From Paenibacillus beijingensis (GTDB lineage Bacteria; Bacillota; Bacilli; Paenibacillales; Paenibacillaceae), in contig NZ_CP011058.1 of assembly GCF_000961095.1 (NCBI RefSeq), forward strand, positions 5,596,001 to 5,660,000: a stretch of DNA of 64,000 bases. The letters run 5' to 3'. A model generated the notes under the pieces. The model searched no databases, had not been told where the DNA came from, and saw only the letters and a list, made by a program, of their open reading frames with translations. The translations under genes and the position numbers were made by a program. This document shows, in pieces, positions 15,726-25,559 of the stretch (position 1 is the stretch's first letter; the number at the start of each line of letters is the position of its first letter).

Positions 15726-17170
15726 GATTCCTGCTCCTTTCGCTTCGAAGCGAGTTGTTCATAAATCGCGAGATAGGCCTTTGCAGAACGGCTCCAGCTG
15801 TAATCATCCTTGGTTCCATTGAGGACAATGCTCTTCCATGCGTTCTCGTCCTTGTACAGTCGAAGCGCCCTTTGTATCGTATACAGCATTTCGTGGGCAT
15901 TGTAACTTGAGAAACTGAAACCGCTGCCTTCTCCAGTATATTCATTATATGGCCGGACCGTGTCGACTAGTCCGCCCGTCTCGCGCACAATCGGAACGGT
16001 ACGGTAACGCAGCGCAAGCAGCTGGCTCAGTCCGCAGGGCTCAAACAGCGAGGGCATCAGATACATGTCGGAGCCTGCATAAATCCGTCTGGCCAAGCCG
16101 TCGTCGTAACCGAGCCGGACGGCGATTTTATCCTTCCGGTGTTCTGCCGCATAGCGGAACATCTCCTCATAGCGCCAGTCTCCCGAGCCGAGAACGGCGA
16201 ACTGCACCGGTTCGTCCAGCAATTCTCCGAACACGCCCTCGATCAAATCGAACCCTTTCTGCTCCACCATGCGCGATACGATCCCGATGACAGGGATTTC
16301 TTCCGATTCCGGCAGCCCGAGCTCTCGCTGCAGCGCCAGCTTGTTGCGGCGTTTGCGCGGGAGCGAATTGCGGTACGGCGTGTCGATCGCCGGGTCGTTC
16401 ATCGGATCGAACAAATCCGTATCGATCCCGTTGACGATGCCCGACAGATCGCCCGCCCGCCAGCGCAGCAGCCCGTCCAAGCCTTCCCCGTAGAACGGAT
16501 GTTGGATTTCGTTGGCGTATGTCTCGCTGACCGTCGTCAGCTTGTCCGCAAACTGCAGGCCTCCCTTCATGCAGTTGGCCGCATCGTTATGTCCGAGACC
16601 GTAATCGTCGAAAATTTCCGGTCCCATGCCGATCAGATCCATCATTTTCTCTTTGCCGAATATGCCCTGGTATCTCAAATTGTGAATCGTAAATACGCTG
16701 TACGTGCCGGCGAAAGCCGGGTCGAAGGCATAGCGCCTTCTAAGCAGGAAAGGGATAAGACCCGTCTGCCAATCGTGGCAGTGGATGATATCGGGACGGA
16801 AGTCGAGGCGGCGGATACTCTCCATGACCGCGGAGCAAAAAAACACAAACCGCTCCGGATCGTCCTCGTAACCGTACAAGCCGTGCCGGCGGAAATAATA
16901 TTCGTTATCGATCAGGTAATAAACAACGCCGTCGACGACGCCTTTGAGCAGGCCGCAATACTGTATCCTCCAGCCCAATTGGACGGAGAAGACGTCCACC
17001 GTCTCAAACCGTTCGAGGAAGTCCCACGGGATATCCTCGTATTTGGGCATGATGATTCTTGTATCGGCGCCGCGGCCGCAGAGCGCCTTAGGCAAGGCGC
17101 CCGCGACATCGGCCAGGCCGCCCGTCTTGGCGAGCGGCACCGCTTCGGATGTGGCAAATAAGATATTCAT
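15707..17170 (-). CDS. glgA: Glycogen synthase (ADP-glucose)
   Basis: The 487-residue GT5 enzyme elongates alpha-1,4-glucan from ADP-glucose. The KTGGLADV nucleotide-binding motif is at residues 15-22 and the C-terminal PSLFEPCGLSQLLALRY region carries the catalytic Glu. Length is normal. It lies 39 bases after glgD and overlaps the GH15 gene. Confidence 0.95.
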   Translation of the reverse strand: MNILFATSEAVPLAKTGGLADVAGALPKALCGRGADTRIIMPKYEDIPWDFLERFETVDVFSVQLGWRIQYCGLLKGVVDGVVYYLIDNEYYFRRHGLYGYEDDPERFVFFCSAVMESIRRLDFRPDIIHCHDWQTGLIPFLLRRRYAFDPAFAGTYSVFTIHNLRYQGIFGKEKMMDLIGMGPEIFDDYGLGHNDAANCMKGGLQFADKLTTVSETYANEIQHPFYGEGLDGLLRWRAGDLSGIVNGIDTDLFDPMNDPAIDTPYRNSLPRKRRNKLALQRELGLPESEEIPVIGIVSRMVEQKGFDLIEGVFGELLDEPVQFAVLGSGDWRYEEMFRYAAEHRKDKIAVRLGYDDGLARRIYAGSDMYLMPSLFEPCGLSQLLALRYRTVPIVRETGGLVDTVRPYNEYTGEGSGFSFSSYNAHEMLYTIQRALRLYKDENAWKSIVLNGTKDDYSWSRSAKAYLAIYEQLASKRKEQESWPVTS

Positions 17171-17209
17171 GTTCTTTACTCCCCCTATCCGTTCGTTGTT
17201 ATTGCCGGT

Positions 17210-18322
17210 TCAGATCACGATGCGTTTGCCGGCCATAAAGGGCTGTTCATCGGCTCCCCGTATGTCCCGTCCCTCTTCGACCCGGGCGTCTTTGTCCAAA
17301 ATCACACGATCCAGGCTGCTTCCCGCTCCGATTTGCCCGTTCTGCATCACGATGCTGTTACGGATCACCGCTCCTTTTCCGACGTGCACCCCTCGGAACA
17401 GCACGCTGTTGATCACCGTTCCTTCGATAATGCAGCCGTTTGCAATCAGAGAGTTTCCGGTTTTGGCCCCATCAAGGTAACGGGTCGGCGGCTCGTCTTT
17501 AATTTTGGTGTAAATGGCGGACGGTTGAAAAAACAGCTCTTTCCACACTTCCGGCCGCAGCAGCTGCATGCTGTTTCGATAATATGCATTTACAGTATTT
17601 ACCACACCGAGGTAACCTTTATACTCGTACCCGTGTATATGGAGCTCGCCGATTCTTGAGAGGATCGCGTGACGAACAAGATGATCCTGTCCCCGCGAGA
17701 GCGACGATTCCACCAGATCCATCAATAAATTTTTCTTCATGACGTAAATTTCCATCGAAACGAGGTCACTTTCCATTCGGCCGTAAGGCTCCTGCATCGC
17801 GATCACTCTGCCGCTTCCGTCCAGCTGCAAAGTGCGGGCCATACCGCCGAGAATATCGCTTTGACGTTTGTACACGACGGTGATATCCGCACCGCTTCGT
17901 TCATGCTCTTCAATAACCGGACCAAGGTCGATGTTGCACACGATATGGCTGCGGGAGATGACGACATATTCAAGCGGGCTGCGCTGAAAGTAATCCCGGT
18001 GCTGAAAGAAATGATATAAATCGCCGCGGCTCAGTTCACTGACCGAATCGGTGACCGGCGGCAAAATAAACAGACCGCTTTGGCGGGTATGCAGATCCCA
18101 AGGCCGGCCGGCGCCAAGATGATCCATCAGCGAGCGGTATTTTGTATGTGCGAACACCGCCACCTTCGATATCCCGGAGCTGACCATGCTGGATAAAATA
18201 AAATCAATCAGCCGGTACCGCGCCCCGAACGGCACGGTGGCGGGGCAGCGTCCCTCCGTAAGACTTCCCAGCTCGTCGGCTTCCTGAATCAGATTTATAA
18301 CGCCCATCGCCTTTTTGATCAT
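17210..18322 (-). CDS. glgD: GlgD, regulatory subunit of ADP-glucose pyrophosphorylase
   Basis: This 370-residue protein is related to GlgC but has a degenerate N-terminal nucleotide motif (INLIQEADELGSLTEGRCP instead of the Gly-rich GlgC loop), characteristic of Firmicutes GlgD. It retains PFGARYRLIDFILSS and the left-handed beta-helix end (LIANGCIIEGTVINSVLFRG). In Bacillales GlgC and GlgD form the active heteromer. The start overlaps the glgC stop by four bases. Confidence 0.93.
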   Translation of the reverse strand: MIKKAMGVINLIQEADELGSLTEGRCPATVPFGARYRLIDFILSSMVSSGISKVAVFAHTKYRSLMDHLGAGRPWDLHTRQSGLFILPPVTDSVSELSRGDLYHFFQHRDYFQRSPLEYVVISRSHIVCNIDLGPVIEEHERSGADITVVYKRQSDILGGMARTLQLDGSGRVIAMQEPYGRMESDLVSMEIYVMKKNLLMDLVESSLSRGQDHLVRHAILSRIGELHIHGYEYKGYLGVVNTVNAYYRNSMQLLRPEVWKELFFQPSAIYTKIKDEPPTRYLDGAKTGNSLIANGCIIEGTVINSVLFRGVHVGKGAVIRNSIVMQNGQIGAGSSLDRVILDKDARVEEGRDIRGADEQPFMAGKRIVI

Positions 18323-19485
18323 GGCTGTTCAACCTCCAGCTGGGATTGTCCGTTTGTCACTAATTCATCGCTGGCTACGACTGTAATCGCCTCTTCGTCC
18401 GGGTCGCCGATCGTAACTCCGGCCTCGATTACGGCTCCTTCGCCGACTATGGCGCGGTAAATTTTCGCTCCGGCTCCTATTTGCACACCCGGCATAATGA
18501 CCGACTGGTTTACGATGCTATCCGGTCCCGTCTCTACGCCGTTGAACAAAACAGAGCGGTCGACTTCCCCTTCGATTACGCATCCTTCGGAAATAATCGA
18601 ACCTGAAACGGCCGCTTCCGCTGAAATGTAATGACCCGGGCGGTTGGCGTTCACCGTGAAGATGCGCCAGTTCCGGTCGGACAAGTCGAGCTTCGGCTCC
18701 TGGCCGAGCAGATCCATGTTCGCTTCCCATAAGCTTTCAATCGTGCCGACGTCTTTCCAATAACCATGGAACGGATACATATGGAGACGTATGCCGTCTG
18801 CAAGCATGGCCGGAATGATATCCTTTCCGAAATCGTGACCGGACAGCTCGTCGGCTTCGTCGTGAATCAAATACTTCTGCAGCACCTTCCACGAAAAAAT
18901 ATAAACGCCCATGGATACGATGTTGCTGACGGGATTTTTCGGCTTTTCCTCAAAGTCGACGATCGAGTCGTCTTCGCCGATATGCATGACGCCGAAGCGG
19001 CTCGCGTCTTTCAGATCCACTTGAAGTCCGGCGATCGTCACATCCGCGCCGCGCGCCTTATGATGCTCCAGCATATGCTGATAGTCCATCTTATAGATGT
19101 GGTCGCCGGAAATGATCAGCACGTAATCCGGTTCGTACCGGTCGATAAAACCCATGTTTTGATAGATGGCGTTGGCCGTACCTTTGTACCAGTCGCCCCC
19201 CATCTGCTTGACATAAGGCGGCAGAATTGCCATTCCGCCGTTGCTGCGGTCCAGTCCCCATGGGCTTCCGATACCCAGATAACGGTTCAGGACGAGCGGT
19301 TGGTACTGGGTGAGCACGCCGACCGTGTCAATACCCGAATGGGCGCAATTGCTGAGAGTGAAATCGATAATCCGGTATTTCCCGCCGAAATGTACGGCCG
19401 GTTTGGCCATATCCTTGGTCAGAACGCCGAGCCTTTTCCCTTCCCCTCCAGCGAGCAGCATGGCGATCATTTCCTTATGTCCCAT
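18319..19485 (-). CDS. glgC: Glucose-1-phosphate adenylyltransferase catalytic subunit
   Basis: The 388-residue product makes ADP-glucose, the committed step of glycogen synthesis. It has the AMLLAGGEGKRLGVLTKD nucleotide loop, KPAVHFGGKYRIIDFTLSN, LIISGDHIYKMDY and a C-terminal beta-helix. I chose the ATG at 19485, 9 bases after AAGGAG; a TTG at 19494 is less likely. Confidence 0.95.
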   Translation of the reverse strand: MGHKEMIAMLLAGGEGKRLGVLTKDMAKPAVHFGGKYRIIDFTLSNCAHSGIDTVGVLTQYQPLVLNRYLGIGSPWGLDRSNGGMAILPPYVKQMGGDWYKGTANAIYQNMGFIDRYEPDYVLIISGDHIYKMDYQHMLEHHKARGADVTIAGLQVDLKDASRFGVMHIGEDDSIVDFEEKPKNPVSNIVSMGVYIFSWKVLQKYLIHDEADELSGHDFGKDIIPAMLADGIRLHMYPFHGYWKDVGTIESLWEANMDLLGQEPKLDLSDRNWRIFTVNANRPGHYISAEAAVSGSIISEGCVIEGEVDRSVLFNGVETGPDSIVNQSVIMPGVQIGAGAKIYRAIVGEGAVIEAGVTIGDPDEEAITVVASDELVTNGQSQLEVEQP

Positions 19486-19501
19486 GGACTCCAACTCCTT
19501 G

Positions 19502-21418
19502 TTATTGTTTGCCCCGCGGCTCGAAAGCCAGAATCAGAAACGATAGCGGGGGTAAGTGCAGCGTAATGCTGTGATCGAAGCCGTGCATCGGAACCGGCTT
19601 GCTGGAGTAACCCGTTGGAATTGTTGAACTGCCGCCGCCATACTTTGCATCGTCGCTGTTCAGAAGCAGCTTGTATTTGCCTTTCTCAGGAACTCCCACT
19701 CGGTATTCCGGATAATCGGTCTTCGAAAAATTGCCGATCATCACGGTGAACCGGCCCGTGTCGGTATCCCTGCGGATGAAAGATATTATGGACTGCTGCC
19801 AGTTGTTGACATCGATCCACTGAAATCCTTCCGGCCGGAAATCGTCTGCCCACAGAGAAGATTGCTTGAGGTATAAGCTGTTCAGCTTTTTTGTATATTC
19901 CTTCATGAAGGAGTGAGATTCATACCCGAGCACCATCCAATCGAGAGGCTCGGTATCTTTCCACTCGTCGAATTGACCGAACTCGCCGCCCATAAAGAGC
20001 AGCTTCTTTCCGGGATGACTGATCCAGAAAGCGTAAAACAGACGCAGCTGCGCAAATTTTTCAGAGTACTCGCCAGGCATTTTATTTAATAAGGAACGTT
20101 TCCCGTGCACCACCTCGTCATGAGACAGCGGAAGCACGAAATTTTCGGAGTAAGCGTACATGATCGAAAACGTGATGAGGTTATGATAGTTTGGACGCTC
20201 GGACGGGTCCATCTCCATGTAACGGAGCATGTCGTTCATCCAGCCCATGTTCCACTTGAAATTGAACCCCAGACCGCCCATGTATGTCGGTGAGGTGACA
20301 CCCGGCCATGCGGATGAATCTTCCGCAATCATGAGCGCATGAGGATAATAATGAAAGATCGTTTCGTTCAGCTTTTTCAAAAAGGCTACCGCTTCGAGAT
20401 TCTCATGGCCACCGTACCTATTGGTCGTCTGGAGCTCCGGCGGTTTGTCGAATCTAAGATCGGTCATGCTCGCAACCGCGTCCACGCGAATCCCGTCGAT
20501 ATGGTAGACATCCATCCAGTACAGCGCGTTGGAGATGAGAAAGCTCTGCACTTCCGTACGTCCGAAGTCAAAGGCGTTTGTCCCCCACAGCGGCTTTTCC
20601 GCCCGCTTCGGATCCGATCCTTCGTACAAGGGCGTCCCGTCGAACAGCCTCAGGCCGTGGTCGTCCTTGCAGAAATGGCCGGGCACCCAATCCATAATGA
20701 CGCCGATCCCCCGTTTGTGGCAGCGGTCGACGAAACGCATCAGCCCTTTCGGACTGCCGTAACGGCTCGTCGGAGAGAAGTAACCGGTCATTTGGTAGCC
20801 CCAGGACTTGTCGAAGGGGTGTTCGCCGAGCGGGAGCAGCTCGATATGCGTGTAGCCCAGCTTATGAACATAATCGACCAGATCGGTCGACAGCTCGTCA
20901 TAAGTGTAAAATAGTTCCTTGCCTTTCAGCTTCCAGGATCCCAAATGCACTTCATAGATGAGCATCGGCTGCCGGTAAGGCGGATTGCTTCTTTTGGCTT
21001 CTTCCCAAGCTTCGTCCTTCCATTTGTACCCGGAGAGGTCCGTCACGACGGAAGCCCTGCCGGGCCTCAGCTCGGATGCAAACGCATATGGGTCGGCTTT
21101 AAGCAGCTTGTGGCCGTCCCGGGTTATCATTTCGTACTTGTATAGCGTTCCTTCTCCAATGCCGGGGATGAACAATTCCCACACTCCCGTACTGCCTGCC
21201 GCTTCCATCACATGGGAAGAGCCCTGCCAGCCGTTGAAATCGCCGGCTACCCGGACTTCGGCGGCATTTGGCGCCCACACGGCAAAGCGGACTCCTTTCC
21301 GCTTGCCTTCACGCCGGATATGAGCTCCGAGCGTGCGGTAGCTGTGGTGCAGATCCCCTTGATTAAACAAATACAGATCGCGCATGGACAGGCCACTGGG
21401 CGTCTCCGTTACCATCAT
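19502..21418 (-). CDS. glgB: 1,4-alpha-glucan branching enzyme
   Basis: The 638-residue GH13/CBM48 enzyme introduces alpha-1,6 branches. The CBM48 region (VRFAVWAPNAAEVRVAGDFN) precedes the barrel. The nucleophile Asp is near 313 (DGIRVDAVASM), the acid/base Glu near 366 (MIAEDSS) and the last conserved motif is LPLSHDEVVHGK. It is the first gene of the glgB-C-D-A-GH15 operon, with GGAGGT about 9 bases before the ATG. Confidence 0.96.
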   Translation of the reverse strand: MMVTETPSGLSMRDLYLFNQGDLHHSYRTLGAHIRREGKRKGVRFAVWAPNAAEVRVAGDFNGWQGSSHVMEAAGSTGVWELFIPGIGEGTLYKYEMITRDGHKLLKADPYAFASELRPGRASVVTDLSGYKWKDEAWEEAKRSNPPYRQPMLIYEVHLGSWKLKGKELFYTYDELSTDLVDYVHKLGYTHIELLPLGEHPFDKSWGYQMTGYFSPTSRYGSPKGLMRFVDRCHKRGIGVIMDWVPGHFCKDDHGLRLFDGTPLYEGSDPKRAEKPLWGTNAFDFGRTEVQSFLISNALYWMDVYHIDGIRVDAVASMTDLRFDKPPELQTTNRYGGHENLEAVAFLKKLNETIFHYYPHALMIAEDSSAWPGVTSPTYMGGLGFNFKWNMGWMNDMLRYMEMDPSERPNYHNLITFSIMYAYSENFVLPLSHDEVVHGKRSLLNKMPGEYSEKFAQLRLFYAFWISHPGKKLLFMGGEFGQFDEWKDTEPLDWMVLGYESHSFMKEYTKKLNSLYLKQSSLWADDFRPEGFQWIDVNNWQQSIISFIRRDTDTGRFTVMIGNFSKTDYPEYRVGVPEKGKYKLLLNSDDAKYGGGSSTIPTGYSSKPVPMHGFDHSITLHLPPLSFLILAFEPRGKQ

Positions 21419-21822
21419 CTGTTGGCACCTCCGGACGGATTCAATGAATGCGATTACTTGCTTCGAATGAAACCATGCCGCGATTTAGTTTCATTATAGC
21501 GAAATTAATGCAAATTGGACACCGTTTTTCTGCTTTCCCCTCCACACCGTTTCAATGATAAAACGTTTCCATCCGCTCGCTTTCGACTCTCCTTTTTAAC
21601 CGAATTGATGCGCTTCCAAACAAGCAGTGCAGAGCGGCTTCCCCGGTCAATGAAAGCGTTTTTGTTTTGCGGAAATCCCTATCTGGGGAACCCGTTATTT
21701 TTCTTTTCGCCAACGATAAATCCGTCTCCTTTTTTCGATCCCTTTTTTTATCAAAAAAGTTTTAAAAATGGAGATTTGATGAAGAAACCGCTCCAGCAAG
21801 CGAACATATTCCGCAAACGGCG
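21419..21822 (-). promoter_or_regulatory. Leader and promoter region of the glg operon
   Basis: A TATAAT (21493-21498, minus strand) lies about 75 bases before glgB. No good -35 is visible at the usual spacing (TGTCCA at 18 bases is the best). The remaining bases to 21822 are AT-rich with no gene or repeat I can support. Confidence 0.5.
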
Positions 21823-21867
21823 AGGGGCCGCCCCCGAAGGTCGCATAGACCTTTAGGGGCGGCCCCT
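21823..21867 (-). terminator. Terminator-like hairpin after the RND gene
   Basis: AGGGGCCGCCCC pairs with GGGGCGGCCCCT and the inner AAGGTC with GACCTT, giving a very stable stem 17 bases past the RND stop. A U-tract is lacking. It separates the RND gene from glgB. Confidence 0.7.
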
Positions 21868-21883
21868 TTCGTGCCGCCTGTGG

Positions 21884-24800
21884 TTAGGCGACAGCGGAAT
21901 GCTGATTTTTCGACCGGCGCTGGCGCGCCGATTTGCGGAAGAACATCAGCTCATAGATGCAAGGCACAATGATAAGCGTAAGCGCCGTGGCGACGATCAG
22001 ACCGCCGATGACGACGATTGCCAGGCTTTGCGATACGATGCTTCCGCTCTCCGTGGAACCGAACACAAGCGGCAGCATGGCGCATACGGTAGCGACAGCG
22101 GTCATCAGTATCGGCCGCATCCGTGTCGACGCCGCTTCGAGCAGCGATTCGCGGATCGTCATTTGCTTCTCGTTTTGCTTCACGCGGTCAATGAGCACGA
22201 TCGCATTCGTAACGACGATGCCGATCAGCATCAGTGCGCCGAACATGGCGGTAAAGTCGGGCTTCACGCCTGTGACGACGAGGCCGAGAACGGCGCCGAT
22301 CGCCGCCAGCGGAAGCGAGAACATGATCGCGAGCGGAGCGCGCAGCGTCTTGAACGTGAGCACCATGATCAGGTAAACGATGCCGATGGAAATCAGTCCG
22401 ATCATACCAAGATCCGAGAAATCCTGCGACTGGTCGGCCGATGCGCCGCCAACGGCCAGGTTGACGCCCTGCGGAGGCTTTAACTCCGATACCGCTTTAT
22501 TAATATTGGCGCCGACAACGGAAAGCTGGCTTGGTTCAGCCGTAGCGCTGATGCGGATGTAAGGTTTGCCGTCCTTGTGATAGGACATCGTCGGCTTTTC
22601 TTCCTTCACCCATTTGGCCACCTTCGATACCGGCTGCGGACCGCCATCGGTCATCACAATCAAATTGTCCAGGTCGCTTTGCTGCTTCGGCTTAAGCGCC
22701 GGCTCCAGCACAACCTGCAGCTGGCCGTCGTCCGTCGTGAGCGCACCGATCGGAACCGGGTTGAGCATCCCCTGCAGCTGGCCGGCAATATCGCCCGCTT
22801 TGGCCACAGCCGGATCGACTTCAAGCGTGTGTACCGTCTTCGTATCCTGCTGGTTGCTCGACACTTTAAGCACATCTTGAATCGGCTTGATTTTGGCCAT
22901 TACTTCGTCCGCCGTCTTCGAAATTTGCGCCAAATCGTCGCCGGTCACGTCAACGAACACTTCGGTAGAGCTGCCGTCCGAGAACATGTTCATCGCCCCG
23001 GCATTCAGATCGGCGCCCGGATAGTTCGCACGCTCATTCTTCACCGCTTCGATAATTTTCTCGGCGTCGGCCCCTTCTTTCATTTGCACCATGAACGTAA
23101 CAAGCGTCGGCGACGAGACCTGGCCGTACTTCGCGCCGTCGGCGCTGTTGCCCATTTGCATCCAAACCCATTCCTGGCCTTCCTGCTTCATGAGGAACGA
23201 CTCCAGCTTCTTCCCTTCCTCCTGCACCAGGGCGATCGGCGTATCCGGCTTGTATTCAAGCGAAACGTTTAAGTTGGATGCGCTGGAGGAATCGATGGCT
23301 CCTTTCGGCATCGCGAAATAGGCGCCGATCGAACCGACGAGCAGCAGAAACGCCGTGACAAGCGGAAGCCATTTATGGTTCAGGTTCCAAGCGAGAAACT
23401 TCGAGAACCGCTCGGACGGTTTATGTTCGCGCAGCTTCACATTTTTCAGAATGCCGGCGCTCATAAGCGGAATGACCATCAGTGCGACCAGCAGCGATGA
23501 GAGCAGCGAGTACGTTACCGTCAAGGCAAAAGGAAGCAGGAACGATTGCAGCGAACCGCGCAGCAGCCCCATCGGCATGAACACCGCGACTGTTGCTAGT
23601 GTCGAAGCCGTAATCGCGGTCGAAACTTCCCGGGTCGCATCGATGACGAGCGCCGGCGAGAACGATTCTTTTTGCAGCCTGCGGAAAATATTTTCGATGA
23701 CGACAATGCTGTCGTCCACCAGACGGCCGACAGCCACGGCAACGCCGCCCAGCGTTAAAATATTCAGCGTAACGCCCGACACGTCCAGCAAATATAGCGT
23801 GAGACCAAGCGACAGCGGAATCGAAACGATCGTGACAAGCGTTGCCCGGATATTGCGAATAAAAACGAGAATGACGAGAGTTGCGAACAAGGCGCCCATC
23901 AATACTTCGCGCATCATGCTGTTGACGGAATGAACGACCTGCTCCGACGTGCTGATGACCACTTTCAAAGTCGCGCCGGGAATATCCTTATTCAGCTGCT
24001 CGATCGTATCTTTCACGCCATCGCCGACTTTGACGGCATTTGCGTTGGCGCTTTTGGATATCGTCAGCATGAGCGCGTCTTGACCGCCAATCCGGCTGAC
24101 GCTTTCCTGATCGTTGATCTGTTTCACATCGGCGACGTCGCCGAGCGTTACCCCTGGTGCAACGGGAAGCTTTTTCAGCGTCTCGACATCCTTCAGTGTG
24201 GAAGCAACGTTCAGATTGACCGAAGCTCCGTCCAGTACGCTTTCTCCGACCGATGCCGATGCGTTTCTTCCTTGAAGCACGCCGTACAGCGCCTGCAGCG
24301 GAACGCGGTGCGCCGCCAGCTTCGCTTCATCCGGAACGACGCTTACTTTCGGCTGCGACTTGCCGGACAGCTCGACCGTTCCTACGCCGTCAATGTCCCG
24401 GAATGCGTCGATGACCTGCTTCTCGGCGTTGTCGCGCTCGAGCTCTCCCATACCGTCTTTAAACGAAAGCGTCACAAACGAGATCGGAATCATCGAGGTG
24501 TTGAACTGGATGACATACGGCGGCGAAACCCGCTCCGGAAGCTGGACGGCGTTTACCGCACGCTCCACTTCGGCTTTCGCGTCTTTCATATTCGTTGCGG
24601 AATCAAAGGAAAGATTGACCTGCGAATACCCGTCACCCGATGTGGAGAAAGCGTTCGTTTTCCCCTTGACGCCCGATACGGCCTGCTCCAGCGGACCGGT
24701 GACAAGCGATTCCATCGACGCTGCGTCGTACCCCGGGCCGATCGCGGTAACGGTTACCATCGGGTTGTCCGCTTCCGGCAGAAACTCCATCGGAAGCTTA

Positions 24801-24895
24801 AAGTAACTGAACACCCCTAAACCAAGCACCATGACCACACATAGAATCACCGCCGCTTTGTTGCGAAATGCTCCTTGAATTAATGACCTCACCAC
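21884..24895 (-). CDS. RND-family efflux transporter (AcrB/SwrC-like)
   Basis: This 1003-residue inner-membrane pump has the RND plan: one N-terminal helix (AAVILCVVMVLGLGVFSYF), a large loop, a central bundle with GRLVDDSIVVIENIFR, a second loop and a final bundle. The segments FLPEADNPMVTVTAIGPGY and RIGGQDALMLTISK are typical. Bacillus SwrC exports surfactin-like and other amphipathic compounds; the substrate here is open. Start is GTG at 24895 (or 24892) behind GGAAGGGAAG. No membrane-fusion protein lies beside it. Confidence 0.92.
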   Translation of the reverse strand: MVRSLIQGAFRNKAAVILCVVMVLGLGVFSYFKLPMEFLPEADNPMVTVTAIGPGYDAASMESLVTGPLEQAVSGVKGKTNAFSTSGDGYSQVNLSFDSATNMKDAKAEVERAVNAVQLPERVSPPYVIQFNTSMIPISFVTLSFKDGMGELERDNAEKQVIDAFRDIDGVGTVELSGKSQPKVSVVPDEAKLAAHRVPLQALYGVLQGRNASASVGESVLDGASVNLNVASTLKDVETLKKLPVAPGVTLGDVADVKQINDQESVSRIGGQDALMLTISKSANANAVKVGDGVKDTIEQLNKDIPGATLKVVISTSEQVVHSVNSMMREVLMGALFATLVILVFIRNIRATLVTIVSIPLSLGLTLYLLDVSGVTLNILTLGGVAVAVGRLVDDSIVVIENIFRRLQKESFSPALVIDATREVSTAITASTLATVAVFMPMGLLRGSLQSFLLPFALTVTYSLLSSLLVALMVIPLMSAGILKNVKLREHKPSERFSKFLAWNLNHKWLPLVTAFLLLVGSIGAYFAMPKGAIDSSSASNLNVSLEYKPDTPIALVQEEGKKLESFLMKQEGQEWVWMQMGNSADGAKYGQVSSPTLVTFMVQMKEGADAEKIIEAVKNERANYPGADLNAGAMNMFSDGSSTEVFVDVTGDDLAQISKTADEVMAKIKPIQDVLKVSSNQQDTKTVHTLEVDPAVAKAGDIAGQLQGMLNPVPIGALTTDDGQLQVVLEPALKPKQQSDLDNLIVMTDGGPQPVSKVAKWVKEEKPTMSYHKDGKPYIRISATAEPSQLSVVGANINKAVSELKPPQGVNLAVGGASADQSQDFSDLGMIGLISIGIVYLIMVLTFKTLRAPLAIMFSLPLAAIGAVLGLVVTGVKPDFTAMFGALMLIGIVVTNAIVLIDRVKQNEKQMTIRESLLEAASTRMRPILMTAVATVCAMLPLVFGSTESGSIVSQSLAIVVIGGLIVATALTLIIVPCIYELMFFRKSARQRRSKNQHSAVA

Positions 24896-25127
24896 TCATC
24901 TTCCCTTCCACTCTCTCTTTTTTGTACTGCTCTGGTTTTATTTTCTAAATTACTTTCATTACAAGCATAAACGTTCGTCTAACTTCCCGGAAACGGCTGG
25001 GGTCTGATTTCCTACTGGACTAAAGTCGGAGGCCCGCTCAGCCCACAGTCTCGTTCTAAGCCGCGTGCCGTTACTCTTTCAAACGTCAGGCAGGCCAGTT
25101 TCCGGATGCGTCGTTAACCAAAACAAG

Positions 25128-25336
25128 GGGCTGTCCCATATGCATGTTTTCGTCGTATTTCAAGCCCTTCTGCTTCAAAAGCGTAAACGAACGAACCGAT
25201 CAAGGGGCTATCCTCGGCCGGGTCGTTCGTTTTGATCGCTCTGCACGGAGAGGTAATTTTTGAAATACATTCGTTCGTACATCTTTTTTCTTTTTATTTT
25301 TCGGCTGCGTTAAAATTCCTGCAAATATACTTTATT
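25128..25336. other. Possible IS-end remnant or non-autonomous element
   Basis: The stretch begins AAGGGGCTGTCCCATATG, a sequence often found at the ends of IS1182-like elements in Firmicutes (recalled). It includes a long imperfect inverted repeat (AAACGAACGA at 25184-25193, TCGTTCGTTTT near 25223-25233). No transposase remains. The bases 24896-25127 before it show nothing recognisable. Confidence 0.35.
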
Positions 25337-25461
25337 TGTCGACCCCATCTCTCGTTTAGGCGATAAAAGCCGGGAATTCCTGTACGAGCGATCGCAGGTT
25401 TTCCCTCCAGACAAGCAATTTCGATCGATAATTCCTGCACAGCCGCAGGTTTAGCGAGGAA
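25312..25461. repeat. Repeat-rich stretch with ATTCCTGCA...GCAGG modules
   Basis: Three short modules share AATTCCTG(C/T)A, two followed by GCAGGTTT: near 25312, 25376 and 25419. A minus-strand frame of 84 codons (25294-25548) spans the region, but its product shows no family pattern. I read it as a degenerate interspersed repeat rather than a gene. Confidence 0.4.
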
Positions 25462-25502
25462 AGGACCTCCGACTCCGCTTTGCCAGCGAAACTGGAGGTC
25501 CT
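25462..25502 (-). terminator. Hairpin after bdbC
   Basis: AGGACCTCC pairs with GGAGGTCCT, with a smaller CGCT/AGCG pairing inside. It lies about 58 bases after the bdbC stop; only three T follow on the minus strand. Confidence 0.5.
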
Positions 25503-25559
25503 CTTGTGTCCTATTTAGGACTCGCTCATTCATGTGCCTCTTGTTCATTCATCAATCGT

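Noticed and set aside
21779..21856. A 25-codon plus-strand ORF (MKKPLQQANIFRKRRG...) with GGAG upstream
   Set aside because: Its end is the stem of the hairpin after the RND gene and no downstream plus-strand gene follows that a leader peptide could control.
25294..25548. 84-codon minus-strand frame after bdbC
   Set aside because: It runs through a hairpin and repeat modules, and its product shows no protein-family pattern.
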